From: an uncultured Clostridium sp. | GTDB lineage: Bacteria; Bacillota; Clostridia; TANB77; CAG-508 | DNA length: 61,720 nt | Direction of reading: 5' to 3' | Assembly: GCA_948442365.1 (NCBI GenBank) | Contig: CAOJRU010000011.1 | Span: forward strand, 1 to 61,720 | Shown: piece by piece, positions 19,398 to 28,975 of the stretch | Position numbering within the stretch: the first letter of the stretch is position 1 | Layout of the letters: the number at the start of each line of letters is the position of its first letter | The notes under the pieces: model-generated | What the model was told of the DNA's origin: nothing | Seen by the model: the letters and a program-made list of their open reading frames with translations, nothing else | The model's database searches: none | Position numbers and translations under genes: made by a program

Positions 19398-20681
19398 TTA
19401 TACACCTTTTAGCCTTTTATATTTAAAATAGAAAAGGCTACTTCCTACTATTAAAATTGCAATGATTCCTAATAGTTCTATTCCATGTCCTGTATAAGGC
19501 AATTTTCCACTTGAGATAGTATCATCTTTTCCATTCGAAGATGTTAATTGGGAAGGAGTTTTCTTATCTTCATTGCTTGGATTTTCTTCGTTTCCATTAG
19601 CCCCCCCTGTTGGTCTTGTTAAATATTGATATTTAATATTTGTAGCAATTGCATATTCAGCAATTTTAGAACCTTCATAACAATAAATGGTTAAATCATT
19701 ATTGTGATTATTGAAAACAGAATCTGTTTTTGGCTCTATTGTAAACCAACCTATAGATGTACAATTATCTAAAATAGTTGCTTTGGTTAGATTAGGACAA
19801 TCTGCAAAAGCTCTATATCCTATCTCTTTAACTGAATTTGGAATAGTAATATTAGTAATTCCAGTATTTGCACAAAGATACTGTGGTACTACTGTTAATC
19901 CTTCCTCTAATGTTATACTTGTTATATTCATATTATTTAAACAGGGACTAACTGCTCCATTTTTTAATGTTTTAGGAATGGTTATTGCTGTTAAACTACT
20001 ACAACCTTTAAAAATGTCAAAAGATAAACTTTCTATACTTCCTAAATCTACTTTTGTTAATTTTGTACAATTTGCAAAAGCTTCAAATTCTACTTTTTTA
20101 ACTGAATTCGGAATTTTAATGCTAGTAATTCCAGTATTCGCACAAAGATTTGATGGTATTACTGTTAATCCTTCCTCTAATGTTATGCTTGTTATATTTG
20201 TGTTATTTAGACATGGCGTACTTGAACCATTTTTTAATGTTTTAGGAATGGTTATTGCTGTTAAACTACTACACCCTTTAAAAACATCAAAAGATAAATT
20301 TTCTACACTTCCTAAATCTACATTAGATAATTTCGTACAATTTTCAAAAGCATTGTATTTTATTTTTGTTATTGAATTTGGAATGGTTACTCCTGTCACA
20401 TTAGTAGCAGATTTAAATGCTTCATTTCCAATTTCAACTACTGTTTTTCCATCCAAAGTTGATGGAATATTAATATTTCCTGTTATTACTGATGGATTCG
20501 TACACTTTAAATTTTCAATTTGACCTGCGTCATTTAATGTATATGTCCAATTTACCGTTACACCATTTATGGTTGATGTTGCTGTTTGTGTATCTGCTGC
20601 ATTTACCATAGTTGAAAAGCATAAGCACATTACTAATAAACTTATAATTGAAATAATTATTTTAGTTAAAGTTTTCTTCAT
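19398..20681 (-). CDS. BspA-like leucine-rich repeat surface protein, LPYTG anchor
   Basis: Protein of 427 residues. Signal peptide (about 1-28, ending MVNAA), then LRR_5/BspA-type repeats (about 55-330) such as IGNEAFKSATNVTGVTIPNS. Two segments of about 92 residues are near duplicates (each has a FDxFKGCSSLTAITIPKTLK unit), and the DNA copies are also very similar, so the duplication is recent or kept homogeneous. A Ser/Asn/Pro linker precedes the sorting signal LPYTG, a hydrophobic helix and the basic tail KYKRLKGV. AGGAGTAAAATT precedes the ATG. Expected role: wall-attached binding protein, anchored by the sortase encoded immediately downstream. Confidence 0.88.
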   Translation of the reverse strand: MKKTLTKIIISIISLLVMCLCFSTMVNAADTQTATSTINGVTVNWTYTLNDAGQIENLKCTNPSVITGNINIPSTLDGKTVVEIGNEAFKSATNVTGVTIPNSITKIKYNAFENCTKLSNVDLGSVENLSFDVFKGCSSLTAITIPKTLKNGSSTPCLNNTNITSITLEEGLTVIPSNLCANTGITSIKIPNSVKKVEFEAFANCTKLTKVDLGSIESLSFDIFKGCSSLTAITIPKTLKNGAVSPCLNNMNITSITLEEGLTVVPQYLCANTGITNITIPNSVKEIGYRAFADCPNLTKATILDNCTSIGWFTIEPKTDSVFNNHNNDLTIYCYEGSKIAEYAIATNIKYQYLTRPTGGANGNEENPSNEDKKTPSQLTSSNGKDDTISSGKLPYTGHGIELLGIIAILIVGSSLFYFKYKRLKGV

Positions 20682-20700
20682 AATTTTACTCCTTTATATC

Positions 20701-21024
20701 TTATTCTTCAATTTGTTTTGCAAATATAGATTTTGTAATTCCTCCTATAACAGGAAGTTCTGGATCTTCATTTTTATTTGCTTTAGCAATTCCCATAACA
20801 ATACCAATAATATAAATTACCCATAAGGCAGTACCAAAAAATGGAATTACAATCGGAATATATCGATAAGCAATTGATATTACAAAATAACCTACACTTA
20901 ATACAATTGCTTGTGCTGCATGAAATTTTGTATTTCTTTCATTATCTTTCATAGCAAATAAAACAATTAATCCTCCTATCCATCCCAATATGTATGCTAA
21001 GATACATTTTCCTTTTTCACTCAT
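20701..21024 (-). CDS. Small Tic20/DUF4870-like membrane protein
   Basis: Protein of 107 residues starting at the ATG preceded by AAAGGAGATGTAAA (an upstream in-frame ATG has no ribosome site). It has three to four hydrophobic helices and the segment NERNTKFHAAQAIVLS, the amphipathic stretch seen in the DUF4870/Tic20-like family; its function is unknown. The short charged tail (KANKNEDPELP) is cytoplasmic by prediction. It lies 19 bases upstream of the LPYTG protein gene on the same strand and may share its transcript. Confidence 0.65.
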   Translation of the reverse strand: MSEKGKCILAYILGWIGGLIVLFAMKDNERNTKFHAAQAIVLSVGYFVISIAYRYIPIVIPFFGTALWVIYIIGIVMGIAKANKNEDPELPVIGGITKSIFAKQIEE

Positions 21025-21307
21025 TTTTACATCTCCTTTCATTTTACCAATATTCATAAACTTCCCTTGTTACATTTCTCGATATTTTAATACGAAACTA
21101 TTAAGAAGATTAATTTATGTAAATAAGTTCACAATATTTAACTAATTATATCATTCATAAAAAAATTGTAAACCATTTCCCACACTTTGTTATGAAATTT
21201 TAATCATGTTACAAAAATATTACAACAATTTAAAAATATATAATATACACTAAATAATTAGACATACTTTTTCCCATTGTTAAAATAATCTTTTTTTTCA
21301 AAACACT

Positions 21308-21344
21308 TGATTTTTCCACATTTTATTAATATAATGTGGAAAAT
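21308..21344 (+). promoter_or_regulatory. Promoter with embedded inverted repeat, upstream of HD-GYP gene
   Basis: TTGATT (21308-21313), a 17-base spacer and TATAAT (21331-21336). An 11-base inverted repeat, TTTTCCACATT (21313-21323) and AATGTGGAAAA (21334-21344), covers the spacer and the -10 box, so it could be a repressor operator. The rest of 21025-21307 is AT-rich without visible genes. Confidence 0.6.
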
Positions 21345-21383
21345 AACATAGAATTCAAGTATTTGAAAGGGATGAGATAAAAT

Positions 21384-22424
21384 ATGAGAAAAGGATTACA
21401 AAACCTAGAAAACAGCGAAAATAGAAATTATAAAATTATAGCTGTTGACGATGAAGAAGGAATTATTGATTCGTTATCTATCTTTTTAAAAAGATCTGGT
21501 TATGAATTTATTGGTGTAACAAATCCAGAAGAAGCTATCCAAAGAGTCAAAAATGAACATTTTGACCTAATGATTTTAGATTTTATTATGACCCCTTTTC
21601 ATGGTGATCAAGTAGTAGAAGAAATCCGAAAATTTAACAAACAATTATACATTTTATTATTGACTGGACATAAAGATTTAGCTCCTCCACTGGAAACTAT
21701 TCGAAGACTTGATATTCAAGGATATTGTGAAAAAAGTGATAAATTTGATCAATTATTGTTACTAATTGAATCTGGTATTAAATCTATTGCTCAAATGAAT
21801 CAAATAAAAAAGATAAACGAAGAACTAGAAAAAGCCTATTTAGAAAGTATCGAAACTTTACGTTACACTGTAGAAGCTAAAGATACCTATACAAGAGGTC
21901 ATTCTGATCGAGTTTCTGCCTTCTCTGTTTTAATTGCTAAAAAATTAAATTTATCAGAAGAAGATTTACGAACCATACAAATTGGAGGATTATTTCACGA
22001 CATTGGTAAAATAGGAGTCCCTGATAGCATTTTATTGAAGGAAAGTAAATTAACAGATGATGAATATTCTGAAATTAAAAATCATCCTTCGATTGGTGCT
22101 CATATCTTATCAACAGCAACTATTTTTAAAGATATGATTCCTATTGTAAAACATCATCATGAAAGATATGATGGAAATGGTTATCCTGGTAGATTAAAGG
22201 GTGAAGAAATCCCCTACTTAGCTAGAATTGCTGCCATTGCCGATAGTTTTGATGCTATGACATCACGCAGAACCTATCGTGATTCTTTACCAATAGAAAC
22301 CGTAATCGCTGAATTTGAAAGATGTAAAGGTACTCAGTTTGATCCTGAACTTACCGATGCCTTTTTAGATATTTTAAAAAATCACTTTGATGAAATTAAA
22401 GAGATACAAGAAAAATATAAATAA
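21384..22424 (+). CDS. Response regulator, REC-HD-GYP (c-di-GMP phosphodiesterase)
   Basis: Protein of 346 residues: receiver domain (about 12-130) with acidic pocket VDDEE and phospho-acceptor Asp in LILDFIMTP, a linker helix, then an HD-GYP domain (about 165-325) with HSDRVS, FHDIGKIG, HHHERYDGNGYPG and IADSFDAMT. The HD and GYP motifs and their metal ligands are all present. This family hydrolyses c-di-GMP; it would lower the messenger level when phosphorylated or dephosphorylated by a kinase. The orphan kinase at 16860 is a possible partner. A promoter with an inverted repeat lies just upstream. The start follows GAAAGGGATGAG. Confidence 0.9.
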   Translation: MRKGLQNLENSENRNYKIIAVDDEEGIIDSLSIFLKRSGYEFIGVTNPEEAIQRVKNEHFDLMILDFIMTPFHGDQVVEEIRKFNKQLYILLLTGHKDLAPPLETIRRLDIQGYCEKSDKFDQLLLLIESGIKSIAQMNQIKKINEELEKAYLESIETLRYTVEAKDTYTRGHSDRVSAFSVLIAKKLNLSEEDLRTIQIGGLFHDIGKIGVPDSILLKESKLTDDEYSEIKNHPSIGAHILSTATIFKDMIPIVKHHHERYDGNGYPGRLKGEEIPYLARIAAIADSFDAMTSRRTYRDSLPIETVIAEFERCKGTQFDPELTDAFLDILKNHFDEIKEIQEKYK

Positions 22425-22425
22425 T

Positions 22426-22609
22426 GTGCCACTGGGGACGGACCTTTTTGGCAAATTCCTAATTTTAATAGAATAAAATATAAAAAATTAAAAAGTTTTT
22501 TGTTTAAGCTAATTTCTACTTCAATTACTTTCAAGCAAAACTTTTTAATTTTTTATTATTTATTATTAGGAATAGAGAATTTGCCAAAAAGGTCCGCCCC
22601 CAGTGGCAC
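22426..22609. mobile_element. MITE-like full-length palindromic element
   Basis: An intergenic 184-base element whose ends are imperfect inverted repeats of about 30 bases: GTGCCACTGGGGACGGACC at the left and its near complement at the right (GGTCCGCCCCCAGTGGCAC). The interior also pairs (AAAAAGTTTT...AAAACTTTTT). No ORF. Related ends occur at 5034 and 18695. It starts two bases after the HD-GYP stop and fills the gap to Tex. It is probably a non-autonomous element mobilised by a transposase elsewhere, and may also act as terminator for both convergent genes. Confidence 0.7.
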
Positions 22610-22618
22610 AGTAGCAAG

Positions 22619-24802
22619 TTAAACTTTCATAGAAAGTCCCACTTTTTGTCTTTCTTGGTCTATCTTAATCACCTTAACTTTGACAATATCTCCTACAGAA
22701 ACTACTTCGGATGGATTTCTAATAAACTTATCGCTCATTTCAGAAATATGTACTAATCCATCATGTTTTACACCAATATCTACAAATGCTCCAAAGTCAA
22801 TTACATTTCTAACCGTTCCTGTTAATACCATTCCTTCTTTCAAATCTTCTAACTTTAAAACATCACTTCTTAAAATCGGTTTTGGCATGTCTTCACGAGG
22901 ATCTCTTCCTGGTTTCGCTAGTTCATCAATAATATCAGATAATGTCATTTCTCCTAGTTCTAATTCTTTTGCCATAGCTTCTATGTTGACGCTTTTTAAT
23001 TTTTTTCTTAGACCTTCTAATTTTTCTTTGTCTTTTAAGTCCTTTTTGTCGAATCCCAATTTCGTAAGTAATTTTTCAGTTGCTTCATAACTTTCTGGAT
23101 GAACGGCTGTTATTTCTAATGGATTATCTCCATCTAATATTCTTAAGAAACCAGCGCATTGTTCAAAGGCTACTTTTCCTAGTTTTGGTACTTTTAATAA
23201 TTGTTTTCTATTTTTTAATTTTCCATTTTCATCTCTATATTTTACAATGTTTTTTGCAATACTATTGTTAATTCCTGAAACATAGGATAATAGTGATGGG
23301 GTTGCTGTATTAACATCTACTCCAACTTTGTTAACACTGTCTTCTACAACTCCTGTTAAGCTTTCTGCTAGTCTTTTTTGGTTAACATCATGTTGATATT
23401 GTCCAACTCCAATTGCTTTGGGATCGATTTTTACTAATTCTGCTAATGGATCTTGTAGTCTTCTAGCAATCGAGATAGCTCCTCTAATGGATACATTGAT
23501 ATCTGGATATTCTTCTGTTGCTAATTTAGATGCTGAATAAACAGACGCTCCCGCTTCGCTTACAATAACATAGTGAACTGGTCTGGAAGCTTCTTTTATC
23601 ATCTCTGCTACAAACATTTCCGATTCTCTGGAAGCTGTTCCATTTCCAATGGCTATCATATCAATCTCATCTTTTTCAATTAGTTTTAAAAGTTCCTTTT
23701 TAGCTCCTTCTACGTCATTTTGTGGCTCCGTCGGATATACAGTTGTATAATCTAATACTTTTCCTGTTTCATCAATAACCGCTATTTTACATCCTGTTCG
23801 ATAAGCTGGGTCAAATCCCATAACAGTTTTTCCTTTGATTGGTGCTCCTAATAGTAATTGTTTTGAGTTTTGTCCAAATACCTTGATGGCTTTTTCTTCT
23901 GCCTTTTCGGTTAAATCGCTTCTGATTTCTCTTTCAATAGACGGCTCGATTAATCGCTTAAAGCTATCTAAAATAGTTTCTTTTAGCATTTGGGTAAACT
24001 GTGTTTCCCCTTTGATGACATCTCTTTCTATATAACCTAATATTTTTTCTTCCGGCTTTTCTATTTTTACTTTTAAAAATTCTTCTTTTTCTCCACGATT
24101 AATCGCTAAAATTCTATGGCTTGGAATGTACTTGATAGCTTCGCTATATTCGTAATACATTTCATAATTTGATTTTTCTTCTTCTTTGCTTGCTCTAGTT
24201 TCGATCAAAGCTTCGCGATAACATTGTCTTTTTATTTCTTTTCTATATTTAGCATTGTCAGAAATGTCTTCTGCTATGATGTCTAATGCCCCTTGTATGG
24301 CTTCTTCTGCTGTATTTACTACTTTATCCTTATTCTTTTTGTCCTCTTCTGATAAAGTATCAACATTTATGTATTGTTTTGCTATTTCTTGGATTGCTTT
24401 TGTTTCTATTTGCTGTATTATGATTTGGGCTAATGGCTCTAATCCTTTTGCTTTTGCTACGGTTGCTCTGGTTTTCTTTTTTTGCTTGTATGGTCGATAA
24501 ATGTCTTCGACTTCTGCTAATGTTTTGCTAATAGCCACTGCTTGCAAAATTTCATCTGTTAATTTTCCTTGTTCGTCAATTGATTTGATGACTTCTTCTT
24601 TTCTTTGTTCTAAGTTTCTTAGGTAGTTTAATCTTTCCCCTAATTCTCTTAATACTTCGTCTGATAACCCTCCTGTTACTTCTTTACGATATCTGGCAAT
24701 AAAGGGTATGGTATTCCCTTCATCTATTAATTTTACGGTGTTTTCTACCTGTGATGCCTTTATATTTAATTCTTCTGCTATTACTTTAATAATTTTGTCC
24801 AT
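22619..24802 (-). CDS. tex: Tex-family RNA-binding transcription accessory protein
   Basis: A 727-residue protein, close to the usual Tex length. It has an N-terminal helical Tex domain (NTVKLIDEGNTIPFIARYRKE is the family hallmark), a YqgF/RNase H-like domain (about 325-460, GFDPAYRTGCKIAV), helix-hairpin-helix repeats (about 490-560, TATPSLLSYVSGI) and a C-terminal S1 RNA-binding domain (about 650-725, GTVRNVIDFGAFVDIG). The ATG at 24802 is chosen because GGAAAGGAAA precedes it; two upstream ATGs lack support. Tex binds RNA and affects transcription and ribosome-associated processes. It lies directly after the dCMP deaminase gene on the same strand. Confidence 0.93.
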   Translation of the reverse strand: MDKIIKVIAEELNIKASQVENTVKLIDEGNTIPFIARYRKEVTGGLSDEVLRELGERLNYLRNLEQRKEEVIKSIDEQGKLTDEILQAVAISKTLAEVEDIYRPYKQKKKTRATVAKAKGLEPLAQIIIQQIETKAIQEIAKQYINVDTLSEEDKKNKDKVVNTAEEAIQGALDIIAEDISDNAKYRKEIKRQCYREALIETRASKEEEKSNYEMYYEYSEAIKYIPSHRILAINRGEKEEFLKVKIEKPEEKILGYIERDVIKGETQFTQMLKETILDSFKRLIEPSIEREIRSDLTEKAEEKAIKVFGQNSKQLLLGAPIKGKTVMGFDPAYRTGCKIAVIDETGKVLDYTTVYPTEPQNDVEGAKKELLKLIEKDEIDMIAIGNGTASRESEMFVAEMIKEASRPVHYVIVSEAGASVYSASKLATEEYPDINVSIRGAISIARRLQDPLAELVKIDPKAIGVGQYQHDVNQKRLAESLTGVVEDSVNKVGVDVNTATPSLLSYVSGINNSIAKNIVKYRDENGKLKNRKQLLKVPKLGKVAFEQCAGFLRILDGDNPLEITAVHPESYEATEKLLTKLGFDKKDLKDKEKLEGLRKKLKSVNIEAMAKELELGEMTLSDIIDELAKPGRDPREDMPKPILRSDVLKLEDLKEGMVLTGTVRNVIDFGAFVDIGVKHDGLVHISEMSDKFIRNPSEVVSVGDIVKVKVIKIDQERQKVGLSMKV

Positions 24803-24849
24803 TGTTTTTTTCCTTTCCATGTATTTTTTTCCTTTGACCCAAGTCATGA

Positions 24850-25320
24850 TTAATATTCTAATGAATCATCTTCTTGAATCCAATTTTGCACTTGTTCTAC
24901 TCTGTAATCTGTTTTACTGTCTCTCATAATAACATCTTTTACCCCTGCATTGATTAGCATTCTTTTGCAAAACGTACATGGCCAATTGTCCTTCACATAT
25001 TCCCCATTTCTTTGGTTTATCCCTACCATATATAAAGTAGCTCCTATCATATCTTTTCTGGCCGCACTAATCATAGCATTTTGCTCACTATGAACCGATC
25101 GACATTTATCATATCCTTTTCCACTCGGCATATCACTTTTAATACAATAACCTAAGTCCATACAATTTTTTCTACCTCTTGGGGCCCCAGAATATCCTGT
25201 TGATATGATTTCATCATTTTTTACTAAGATACTTCCATAGTTATTTCTTAAACAAGTTCCTCTTTCTGCTACCGCTTCCGCTATGTCTAAATAATAATTA
25301 ATTTTATCCACTCTTGCCAT
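24850..25320 (-). CDS. Deoxycytidylate (dCMP) deaminase
   Basis: A 156-residue zinc-dependent deaminase of the ComEB/dCMP deaminase family. Zinc ligands and the catalytic Glu are visible as HSEQNA (HxE) and PCTFC (PCxxC). The insert CMDLGYCIKSDMPSGKGYDKC carries extra Cys residues, as in dCMP deaminases. Reaction: dCMP to dUMP, feeding thymidylate synthesis. The start follows GGAAGGGAAATAAAGT. Upstream of Tex by about 50 bases; likely cotranscribed. Confidence 0.88.
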   Translation of the reverse strand: MARVDKINYYLDIAEAVAERGTCLRNNYGSILVKNDEIISTGYSGAPRGRKNCMDLGYCIKSDMPSGKGYDKCRSVHSEQNAMISAARKDMIGATLYMVGINQRNGEYVKDNWPCTFCKRMLINAGVKDVIMRDSKTDYRVEQVQNWIQEDDSLEY

Positions 25321-25377
25321 ACTTTATTTCCCTTCCGAAATTAAATCATTAAAATATTTCTACCTTTTGTATCTTGA

Positions 25378-26961
25378 TTATTCTACTCCTAAATATTCAT
25401 TGTAGGTAACTTCTCTATCAATCACTTTTCCATCTTCTTTAATGTCTATGATTCGATTCGCAACGGTTTGTGTTAATTCGTGGTCATGTGACGTAAATAA
25501 AATATTTCCGATAAATTTTTTCATTCCTTCATTTACAGATGTGATGCTTTCCATGTCTAAATGGTTGGTTGGTTCATCAAACATTAAGAAGTTAGCTCCT
25601 GATAACATGATTTTAGATAACACACATCTTACCTTTTCCCCTCCTGATAATACGTTAACTTCTTTTAATGCCTCATCTCCTGAAAATAACATTCTTCCTA
25701 AAAAGCTTCTTACATAGGTTTCGTCTGGATCTTTTGAATATTTCCTTAGCCATTCTGTTACATTTTCGTCTGTATTAAATAGATAATTATTGTCTTTTGG
25801 AAAATAATTTTGTGTGATGGTGGTTCCCCATACTAATTCTCCTTCGTCTGGTTCTAGCTCCCCTGCGATGATTTGAAATAATACGGTTTTGGCATTTTCG
25901 TTATCTGCTAAAAAGGCTATTTTGTCTCCTTGTTTTACGTCAAAACTTATTTTATCTAATATTTTTACTCCTTCTATGGTTTTTGAGATATTTTTTACTT
26001 GTAAGATTTCTTTTCCTGGTTCCCTATCTGGTTTGAAATCAACATAGGGATATTTTCGATTGGATGGCTTAATTTCGTCTAATTCAATTTTTTCTAAGGT
26101 TTTCTTTCTTGATGTTGCTTGTTTTGATTTAGAAGCATTGGCACTGAATCTTGCAATAAAGTCTTGTAATTCTTTAATTTTTTCTTCTTTTTTCTTATTC
26201 TGTTCTCTCGCTTGTTTTAAAGCTAATTGACTGGATTCATACCAGAAATCATAGTTTCCTGGATAAACTTTGATTTTTCCAAAGTCTACGTCTGCTATGT
26301 GTGTACATACCTTGTTTAAAAAATATCTGTCATGTGATACAACAATTACAGTGTTTTCAAAGTCCATTAAAAAGTCTTGTAACCAATTGATACTTTTTAG
26401 GTCCAAGTCATTGGTAGGCTCATCTAATAATAAGACATCTGGATTTCCAAATAGGCTCTGTGCTAATAATACTTTTACTTTGTCTTTGGCCTCGATTTCT
26501 TTCATTAGTTTGTAATGATTCTCTGGTATAATTCCTAAGTCATTTAAAAGCATGGCTGCATCTGATTCTGCATTCCAACCATCTAGTTCAGCAAATCTTT
26601 CTTCTAATTTAGCCGCTTTCATTCCATCTTCTTCAGAAAAATCTGGCTTTGCATAGATCGCATCTTTTTCTTTCATAATGTCATATAGTTCTCTGTTTCC
26701 CATAATTACCGTGTCCATTACAGTGTATTCTTCGTAGGCAAAGTGATCTTGTTTTAATACTGATAATCTCTCTCCTTTATCAATACTAACGTCGCCTTTG
26801 CTTGGCTCTATTTCTCCTGATAATACTTTTAAAAATGTTGATTTTCCCGCTCCATTGGCTCCAATGATTCCATAACAGTTCCCTTTGCCAAATCGTATGT
26901 TTACTTCTTCAAATAATACTCTCTTTCCAAATCTTACGGTTACATTGTTTGCACTTAACAT
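25378..26961 (-). CDS. ABC-F family ATPase (YkpA/YbiT group)
   Basis: A 527-residue protein with two nucleotide-binding domains and no membrane segments. NBD1 has Walker A GANGAGKST and LLLDEPTNDLD; NBD2 has LSGGEKVRC and MFDEPTNHLD. An inter-domain charged linker (about 235-315) holds the ribosome-interacting region of the family. Two degenerations are seen: the NBD1 signature is IEAKDKVKV in place of LSGGEK, and the NBD2 Walker A is ADNENAKT. To my knowledge both are normal for the YkpA/YbiT group rather than damage. ABC-F proteins act on the ribosome in translation or antibiotic protection; this housekeeping-like group is not a strong resistance candidate. Confidence 0.88.
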   Translation of the reverse strand: MLSANNVTVRFGKRVLFEEVNIRFGKGNCYGIIGANGAGKSTFLKVLSGEIEPSKGDVSIDKGERLSVLKQDHFAYEEYTVMDTVIMGNRELYDIMKEKDAIYAKPDFSEEDGMKAAKLEERFAELDGWNAESDAAMLLNDLGIIPENHYKLMKEIEAKDKVKVLLAQSLFGNPDVLLLDEPTNDLDLKSINWLQDFLMDFENTVIVVSHDRYFLNKVCTHIADVDFGKIKVYPGNYDFWYESSQLALKQAREQNKKKEEKIKELQDFIARFSANASKSKQATSRKKTLEKIELDEIKPSNRKYPYVDFKPDREPGKEILQVKNISKTIEGVKILDKISFDVKQGDKIAFLADNENAKTVLFQIIAGELEPDEGELVWGTTITQNYFPKDNNYLFNTDENVTEWLRKYSKDPDETYVRSFLGRMLFSGDEALKEVNVLSGGEKVRCVLSKIMLSGANFLMFDEPTNHLDMESITSVNEGMKKFIGNILFTSHDHELTQTVANRIIDIKEDGKVIDREVTYNEYLGVE

Positions 26962-27175
26962 TTTATTCTCCCTTTCTATGCTATTTCTTATTGTGTTATC
27001 TAGTAATGTTTATTTTTTCCTTTTACTAGATTACTTATTTTTATCTCTTTTGTTGACTTTGTTATTATATAACATTTTCTACCTCTTTTCAAGTGGCTTA
27101 ATCTTTATGTTTTGGTTTTTTAAACAGCTTACTTATATAAAATAATATAACTAAAATAGATAAAAAAATAGTAAA

Positions 27176-27215
27176 AAACCATAATAATATCCTAAATAGG
27201 TTTTTATTATGGTTT
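27176..27215 (-). terminator. Intrinsic terminator after DUF378 gene
   Basis: AAACCATAATAA pairs with TTATTATGGTTT; on the - strand it is followed by a T-rich run. It sits 35 bases after the stop of the DUF378 gene. Confidence 0.75.
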
Positions 27216-27249
27216 AAATTTATAATTCTGTACCATTGTCTTGATTTCA

Positions 27250-27438
27250 TTAATCATCCAATAATATTTTAATGCACCAAATTCCAGAAACACCAACTAA
27301 GCCATAGATAATTCTTGAAAGAACAGTCATGTCGCCAAAAATAGTGGCTACTAAATTGAAGTTAAAAATTCCAATTAACCCCCAATTGATAGCACCAATA
27401 ATAATCAAAACTAATGCAATTTTATCAATTATTTTCAT
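27250..27438 (-). CDS. DUF378 family small membrane protein
   Basis: Protein of 62 residues that is almost wholly two hydrophobic helices. The first contains IGAINWGLIGIFNFNLV, the hallmark of DUF378 proteins (short two-TM proteins common in Firmicutes, function unknown). AAAGGAGGAGAAAA precedes the ATG. The gene is monocistronic, with its own terminator. Confidence 0.85.
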   Translation of the reverse strand: MKIIDKIALVLIIIGAINWGLIGIFNFNLVATIFGDMTVLSRIIYGLVGVSGIWCIKILLDD

Positions 27439-27670
27439 TTTTCTCCTCCTTTATTTTCATATTTTTTTATTAGTATACGTTATTTTCAAATTATTATACA
27501 TTTCTCTAAATCTTGTTGAATTTTTTTATTTTTTGTGGTAATTTGTTGTTACAAAAAGATTACTAAAAGTTATCAATTTTCTAAGTTTATTTGATAATAA
27601 GTAATTCATTTTAAAAATTTAATTGGTTGTCAATGAAACAGAACCATTGCAACTTGAAAGGATTTTAATT

Positions 27671-28972
27671 ATGAGAAGAAATAAAAGAGGATATCGAAAA
27701 ATAAAAACTTTTGATACAGTATATTCTGATAAAAAATTTATAAAATATTTATCATTTTCAGTTATCATACTTTTAATTTTATTGTTATGCGTAGCCATTT
27801 TTTATGTTATTAATAAATGGATTGAACATAATCAATTTTTAAAAAGTGTAGATGATAACTTAAAACAAGTTTCTTCTGATTCTACTCCTAATTCCAATGA
27901 AGTACAAAATCAAACACCAGAAGAAGAAACGGAGACTACCTTTACTATGACTGCTATTGGTGATGTAATGTGTCATAATACACAATATTGGGATGCTTAT
28001 CAAAAAGAAATGGATGATTACGACTTTTCTTATGTTTTTGAAGATATCAACCGTTCTATTAAAACTTCTGACATTGCAATTGGAAGTTTAGAGACCAGTT
28101 TTGCTGGTAAAGAACGAGGTTATCATAATTATCCGACTTTTAATTCTCCAGATGCTTTAGCTTATGATTTAAAAAAACTTGGCATTGATGTTTTGTCTAC
28201 TGCTGGGAATCACTGTTTGGATATGGGATTTAGTGGCCTTTCTAGGACAATCGATGTTTTAAATGATGCCAACATTTTGCATTTAGGTACTTATCAAACA
28301 GCAGAAGAACGAGACAAGATTTTATTTCGTTATGTAAAAGGAATTAAAATTGCTTTTGTGAATTATACTTACGGAACCAATGGAATTCCCGTCCCTTCGG
28401 GAAAAGAATTTTGTGTTAATTTGATTGATAAAGATTTAATGAAAAAGGATATTGAAAGTGCTAAGTCACAAGATGCTGATATTATTGTCGCTTGTATGCA
28501 CTGGGGAACCGAATATAGAACTACCGCTAACCCTGAACAAGAAGAATTAGCAGACTTTTTATTCCAAAATGGAGTAGATATTATTTTAGGCAATCACCCT
28601 CATGTTTTAGAGCCAATGGAGAAAAGAACCATTACTTTAGAAGATGGAACAACAAAAGATGGTTTTGTAATTTATGCTTTGGGTAATTTTATTTGCGATC
28701 AAAATGCTGAAAATACTAGAAACTCTATCATTCTAAATTTAAAAATAACCAAACATGTAGATGGCAAAATTAGTATCGACCATGCTGATTATACCCCTAT
28801 TTATATGTATAAGAATTCAAGTTCTCAACTTAAAAAAATGAAGTTACTCGATATGGAACAAACTATTTACAATTATGAGACTGGCATCGATTCTTCTATT
28901 GGGCAAAAAACATATGAAGATTTAAAAATTCAATTGGATAAAATTAAAAAAATTGTTGGGCCAGAGTTTTAA
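27671..28972 (+). CDS. CapA/PgsA-like metallophosphatase-fold protein
   Basis: Protein of 433 residues with an N-terminal TM anchor (about residues 27-50), a Ser/Glu linker and a CapA domain (about 95-385) of the poly-gamma-glutamate synthesis type. Motifs of the calcineurin-like fold are visible: AIGDVMCHN, STAGNHCLDMG, CMHWGTEY and GNHPHVLEP. The start is the ATG at 27671 with GAAAGGA upstream. In capsule systems CapA helps polymer export or anchoring, but no CapB/CapC genes are here, so the actual substrate is unknown. Convergent with CorA. Confidence 0.85.
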   Translation: MRRNKRGYRKIKTFDTVYSDKKFIKYLSFSVIILLILLLCVAIFYVINKWIEHNQFLKSVDDNLKQVSSDSTPNSNEVQNQTPEEETETTFTMTAIGDVMCHNTQYWDAYQKEMDDYDFSYVFEDINRSIKTSDIAIGSLETSFAGKERGYHNYPTFNSPDALAYDLKKLGIDVLSTAGNHCLDMGFSGLSRTIDVLNDANILHLGTYQTAEERDKILFRYVKGIKIAFVNYTYGTNGIPVPSGKEFCVNLIDKDLMKKDIESAKSQDADIIVACMHWGTEYRTTANPEQEELADFLFQNGVDIILGNHPHVLEPMEKRTITLEDGTTKDGFVIYALGNFICDQNAENTRNSIILNLKITKHVDGKISIDHADYTPIYMYKNSSSQLKKMKLLDMEQTIYNYETGIDSSIGQKTYEDLKIQLDKIKKIVGPEF

Positions 28973-28975
28973 ACT

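Noticed and set aside
25378..26961. Damaged ABC-F protein because of IEAKDKVKV and ADNENAKT motifs
   Set aside because: To my knowledge these degenerate motifs occur normally in the YkpA/YbiT group; the frame is full length.
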